A stretch of 64,000 nt of DNA from Mycolicibacterium tusciae (GTDB lineage Bacteria; Actinomycetota; Actinomycetes; Mycobacteriales; Mycobacteriaceae): contig NZ_MVIM01000003.1 in the NCBI RefSeq assembly GCF_002086795.1, positions 186,001 through 250,000 on the forward strand, in the 5' to 3' direction. A program made the translations under genes and the position numbers. The notes beneath the pieces are model-generated. The model had not been told where the DNA came from and did not search any database. It worked only from the letters and a program-made list of their open reading frames with translations. This document shows, piece by piece, positions 62,605 to 64,000 of the stretch; within the stretch, counting starts at the first letter, position 1, and every line of letters begins with the position of its first letter.

Positions 62605-63843
62605 ATGGCTCAGAAAACCGGGGTCGCAGCCGAGCTTGTCTGCGGCGAGGTCGACGAAGGCTACGGGAAAGTCGCCGACGCGTTTCGGCTGAACATGGCC
62701 GGCGGCGCGGAAATCGGCGCCGCGCTGACGATCTATCGCGACGGCCGCAAGGTCGTCGATCTCTGGGGTGGATTCCGCAATGGGGCCACTCGCGCGCCGT
62801 GGACGAACGACACCCTGGTCAACACCTTTTCGACGACGAAAGGTGTTGCCGCGCTGGCCGTCGCGCGAGCCGTTTCACGTGGGCTCCTCGATTACGACGC
62901 ACGAGTGGCCGACTACTGGCCCGCGTTCGCCCAGGGCGGCAAGGAATCGGTCACCGTGCGGCAACTGCTGGCCCATCAGGCCGGGCTGCCGGTGATCAAG
63001 CCGCTGCTGACCCTCGCCGATATCGCGGTGCCGGAGCGTCTCTCGGAGCGCTTGGCCGCGCAGCCGCCCGCCTGGCCGCCGGGGACCCGCCACGGCTATC
63101 ACGGCGTCACGCTCGGGTGGTATGCGTCCGAACTCATCCGCCACGTGGATCCCGAGCGGCGCACTCTCGGCCGGTATTTCGCCGAGGAGATCGCTCGACC
63201 GCTGGGCCTGGACTTCCACATCGGGCTGCCGGACTGGATCGATCGCGATCGGGTTGCGCATCTGCATGTGCCGTCCCAGGTCGCCACGTTGTTGCATCTG
63301 CATGTGCTGCCGCCGAGGCTGGCGGCCGCCTGGTTCATCCCGATGACGTTGACCGCGCAGGCCGGTGTCGCATTCGAAGGGGCCAACGGCCTTTCGACCT
63401 TCAACCGGGAAGACGTGCGTGTCGTCGAGATACCGGCCGCCAACGGGACCGGCACCGCGGAATCGGTGGCCAAGCTCTACGGCGACGCCGCCATCGGCGG
63501 ATCGAAGATCGGTTTGACGCCGGAGGTCTTCGCCGCCCTGACGGCGCCCCCGGTGTATCCGACAAAGGGTTTGCGCGACAAGGTGTTGCACGTCGACACG
63601 TCCTTCTCGCTGGGGTTCGGCAGGCCCATTCCGAACTCTGCGAAATACGTGATCGGATCCTCGGACAAGGCGTTCGGTGCGCCGGGTGCGGGCGGTTCGG
63701 TCGGCTTCGCCGATCCGGATACCGGTGTCGGGTTCGGCTACGTGATGAACAAGCTCGGGTTCCATCTGATCAGCGATCCGCGCGCACTTCGGCTGCGGCA
63801 GGCGCTGTTCCGCGACGTATTGGGGGCGAGGCCGCAAAGGTGA
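62605..63843 (+). CDS. Serine beta-lactamase-fold esterase (class C-like)
   Basis: 412 residues. The SxxK nucleophile motif is S76-T-T-K79 in VNTFSTTKGVAALA, the Tyr of the second motif is in HGYHGVTLGWY, and the C-terminal GAPGAGGSVGFADPDTGVGFGY replaces the KTG box. EstB/LipL-like mycobacterial esterases have this layout and hydrolyse short-chain esters rather than penicillins. There is no signal peptide, so it is probably cytosolic. The next gene is a close paralog. Confidence 0.88.
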   Translation: MAQKTGVAAELVCGEVDEGYGKVADAFRLNMAGGAEIGAALTIYRDGRKVVDLWGGFRNGATRAPWTNDTLVNTFSTTKGVAALAVARAVSRGLLDYDARVADYWPAFAQGGKESVTVRQLLAHQAGLPVIKPLLTLADIAVPERLSERLAAQPPAWPPGTRHGYHGVTLGWYASELIRHVDPERRTLGRYFAEEIARPLGLDFHIGLPDWIDRDRVAHLHVPSQVATLLHLHVLPPRLAAAWFIPMTLTAQAGVAFEGANGLSTFNREDVRVVEIPAANGTGTAESVAKLYGDAAIGGSKIGLTPEVFAALTAPPVYPTKGLRDKVLHVDTSFSLGFGRPIPNSAKYVIGSSDKAFGAPGAGGSVGFADPDTGVGFGYVMNKLGFHLISDPRALRLRQALFRDVLGARPQR

Positions 63844-63858
63844 GACGAAGGGACGGTC

Positions 63859-64000
63859 ATGGGTGGTGACGCCGACGAGGGCTATGGGAAAGTCGTCGAC
63901 GCGTTTCGCCGCAACTTCGAAGCCGGCAAGGAAACCGGTGCCGCTGTCGCGGTCTATCGCGACGGGCGCAAGGTGGTCGATCTCTGGGCCGGCCACCGCA
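63859..64000 (+). CDS. Serine beta-lactamase-fold esterase, N-terminal part (cut by the window end)
   Basis: 47 codons from the ATG at 63859 with GGGACGG upstream. ADEGYGKVVDAFRRNFEAGKE, then TGAAVAVYRDGRKVVDLWAG closely repeats the N-terminus of the preceding gene (DEGYGKVADAFRLN..., YRDGRKVVDLWGG). It is a tandem paralog; the catalytic residues lie beyond the window. Confidence 0.85.
   Translation, partial: MGGDADEGYGKVVDAFRRNFEAGKETGAAVAVYRDGRKVVDLWAGHR

Overview
This window comes from a high-GC actinobacterium, almost certainly a Mycobacterium (Mycolicibacterium-type rapid grower). The evidence is the backbone gene order, which matches the Mycobacterium tuberculosis stretch Rv0696 to Rv0737 as I remember it: mycofactocin genes, S10 ribosomal operon, atsA, spc ribosomal operon, sppA, an aldolase/dehydrogenase/sugar kinase trio, SAM methyltransferases of the TIGR00027 type, secY-adk-map, sigL-rslA and a MarR regulator. 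The very high GC content, frequent GTG/TTG starts, apparently leaderless genes and mycobacterial families (DUF732, TIGR00027, LpqN-like lipoprotein) agree. The species cannot be fixed from the sequence alone.

Layout. 1-1780: end of the mycofactocin cluster (mftF 3' end, mftG). 1807-5728: a P450 divergent from a carboxylesterase lipoprotein, then a SnoaL-like and a VOC protein. 5769-11805: S10 operon rpsJ-rplC-rplD-rplW-rplB-rpsS-rplV-rpsC-rplP-rpmC-rpsQ with promoter and terminator. 11850-31282: a roughly 19.5-kb exopolysaccharide (EPS) island sitting between rpsQ and atsA. It holds two BcsB-like envelope proteins, a UGM/PPOX-like flavoprotein, a divergent cis-prenyltransferase, a polyprenyl-phosphate sugar transferase, a GAF protein, a Wzc-like chain-length protein, a Wzy-like polymerase, a Wzx flippase, four glycosyltransferases, an epimerase and a glycoside hydrolase. 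31343-36742: a G6PD, a TetR regulator divergent from a DUF2306 membrane protein, and arylsulfatase atsA. 36751-41998: a lipoprotein, then the spc operon rplN-rplX-rplE-rpsN-rpsH-rplF-rplR-rpsE-rpmD-rplO. 42075-52960: DUF732 protein, sppA, a small carbohydrate catabolic set, three tandem methyltransferases, secY-adk-map. 53053-58832: sigL-rslA followed by a four-gene, translationally coupled biosynthetic operon. 58842-64000: a decayed VOC gene, MarR regulator, NarL-type two-component system, HAD hydrolase and two tandem serine beta-lactamase-like esterases (the last one cut by the window end).

The two most interesting systems are these. (1) A four-gene operon (ThDP enzyme, SRPBCC-like protein, KAS III-like enzyme with the catalytic His replaced, HisC-like aminotransferase) is preceded by TGAACC-N16-CGTGTC. 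That has the same -35 and spacing as the site in front of sigL itself, and the ATG lies 7 bases past the -10, so the operon looks like a leaderless SigL-regulated small-molecule pathway. (2) The Wzx/Wzy-style EPS island includes a Wzc-like protein whose Walker A lysine is replaced by Thr, two BcsB-like proteins with no BcsA catalytic subunit in the window, and what may be a dedicated polyprenyl synthase.

No tRNA, rRNA, CRISPR array, transposase or integrase was recognised.
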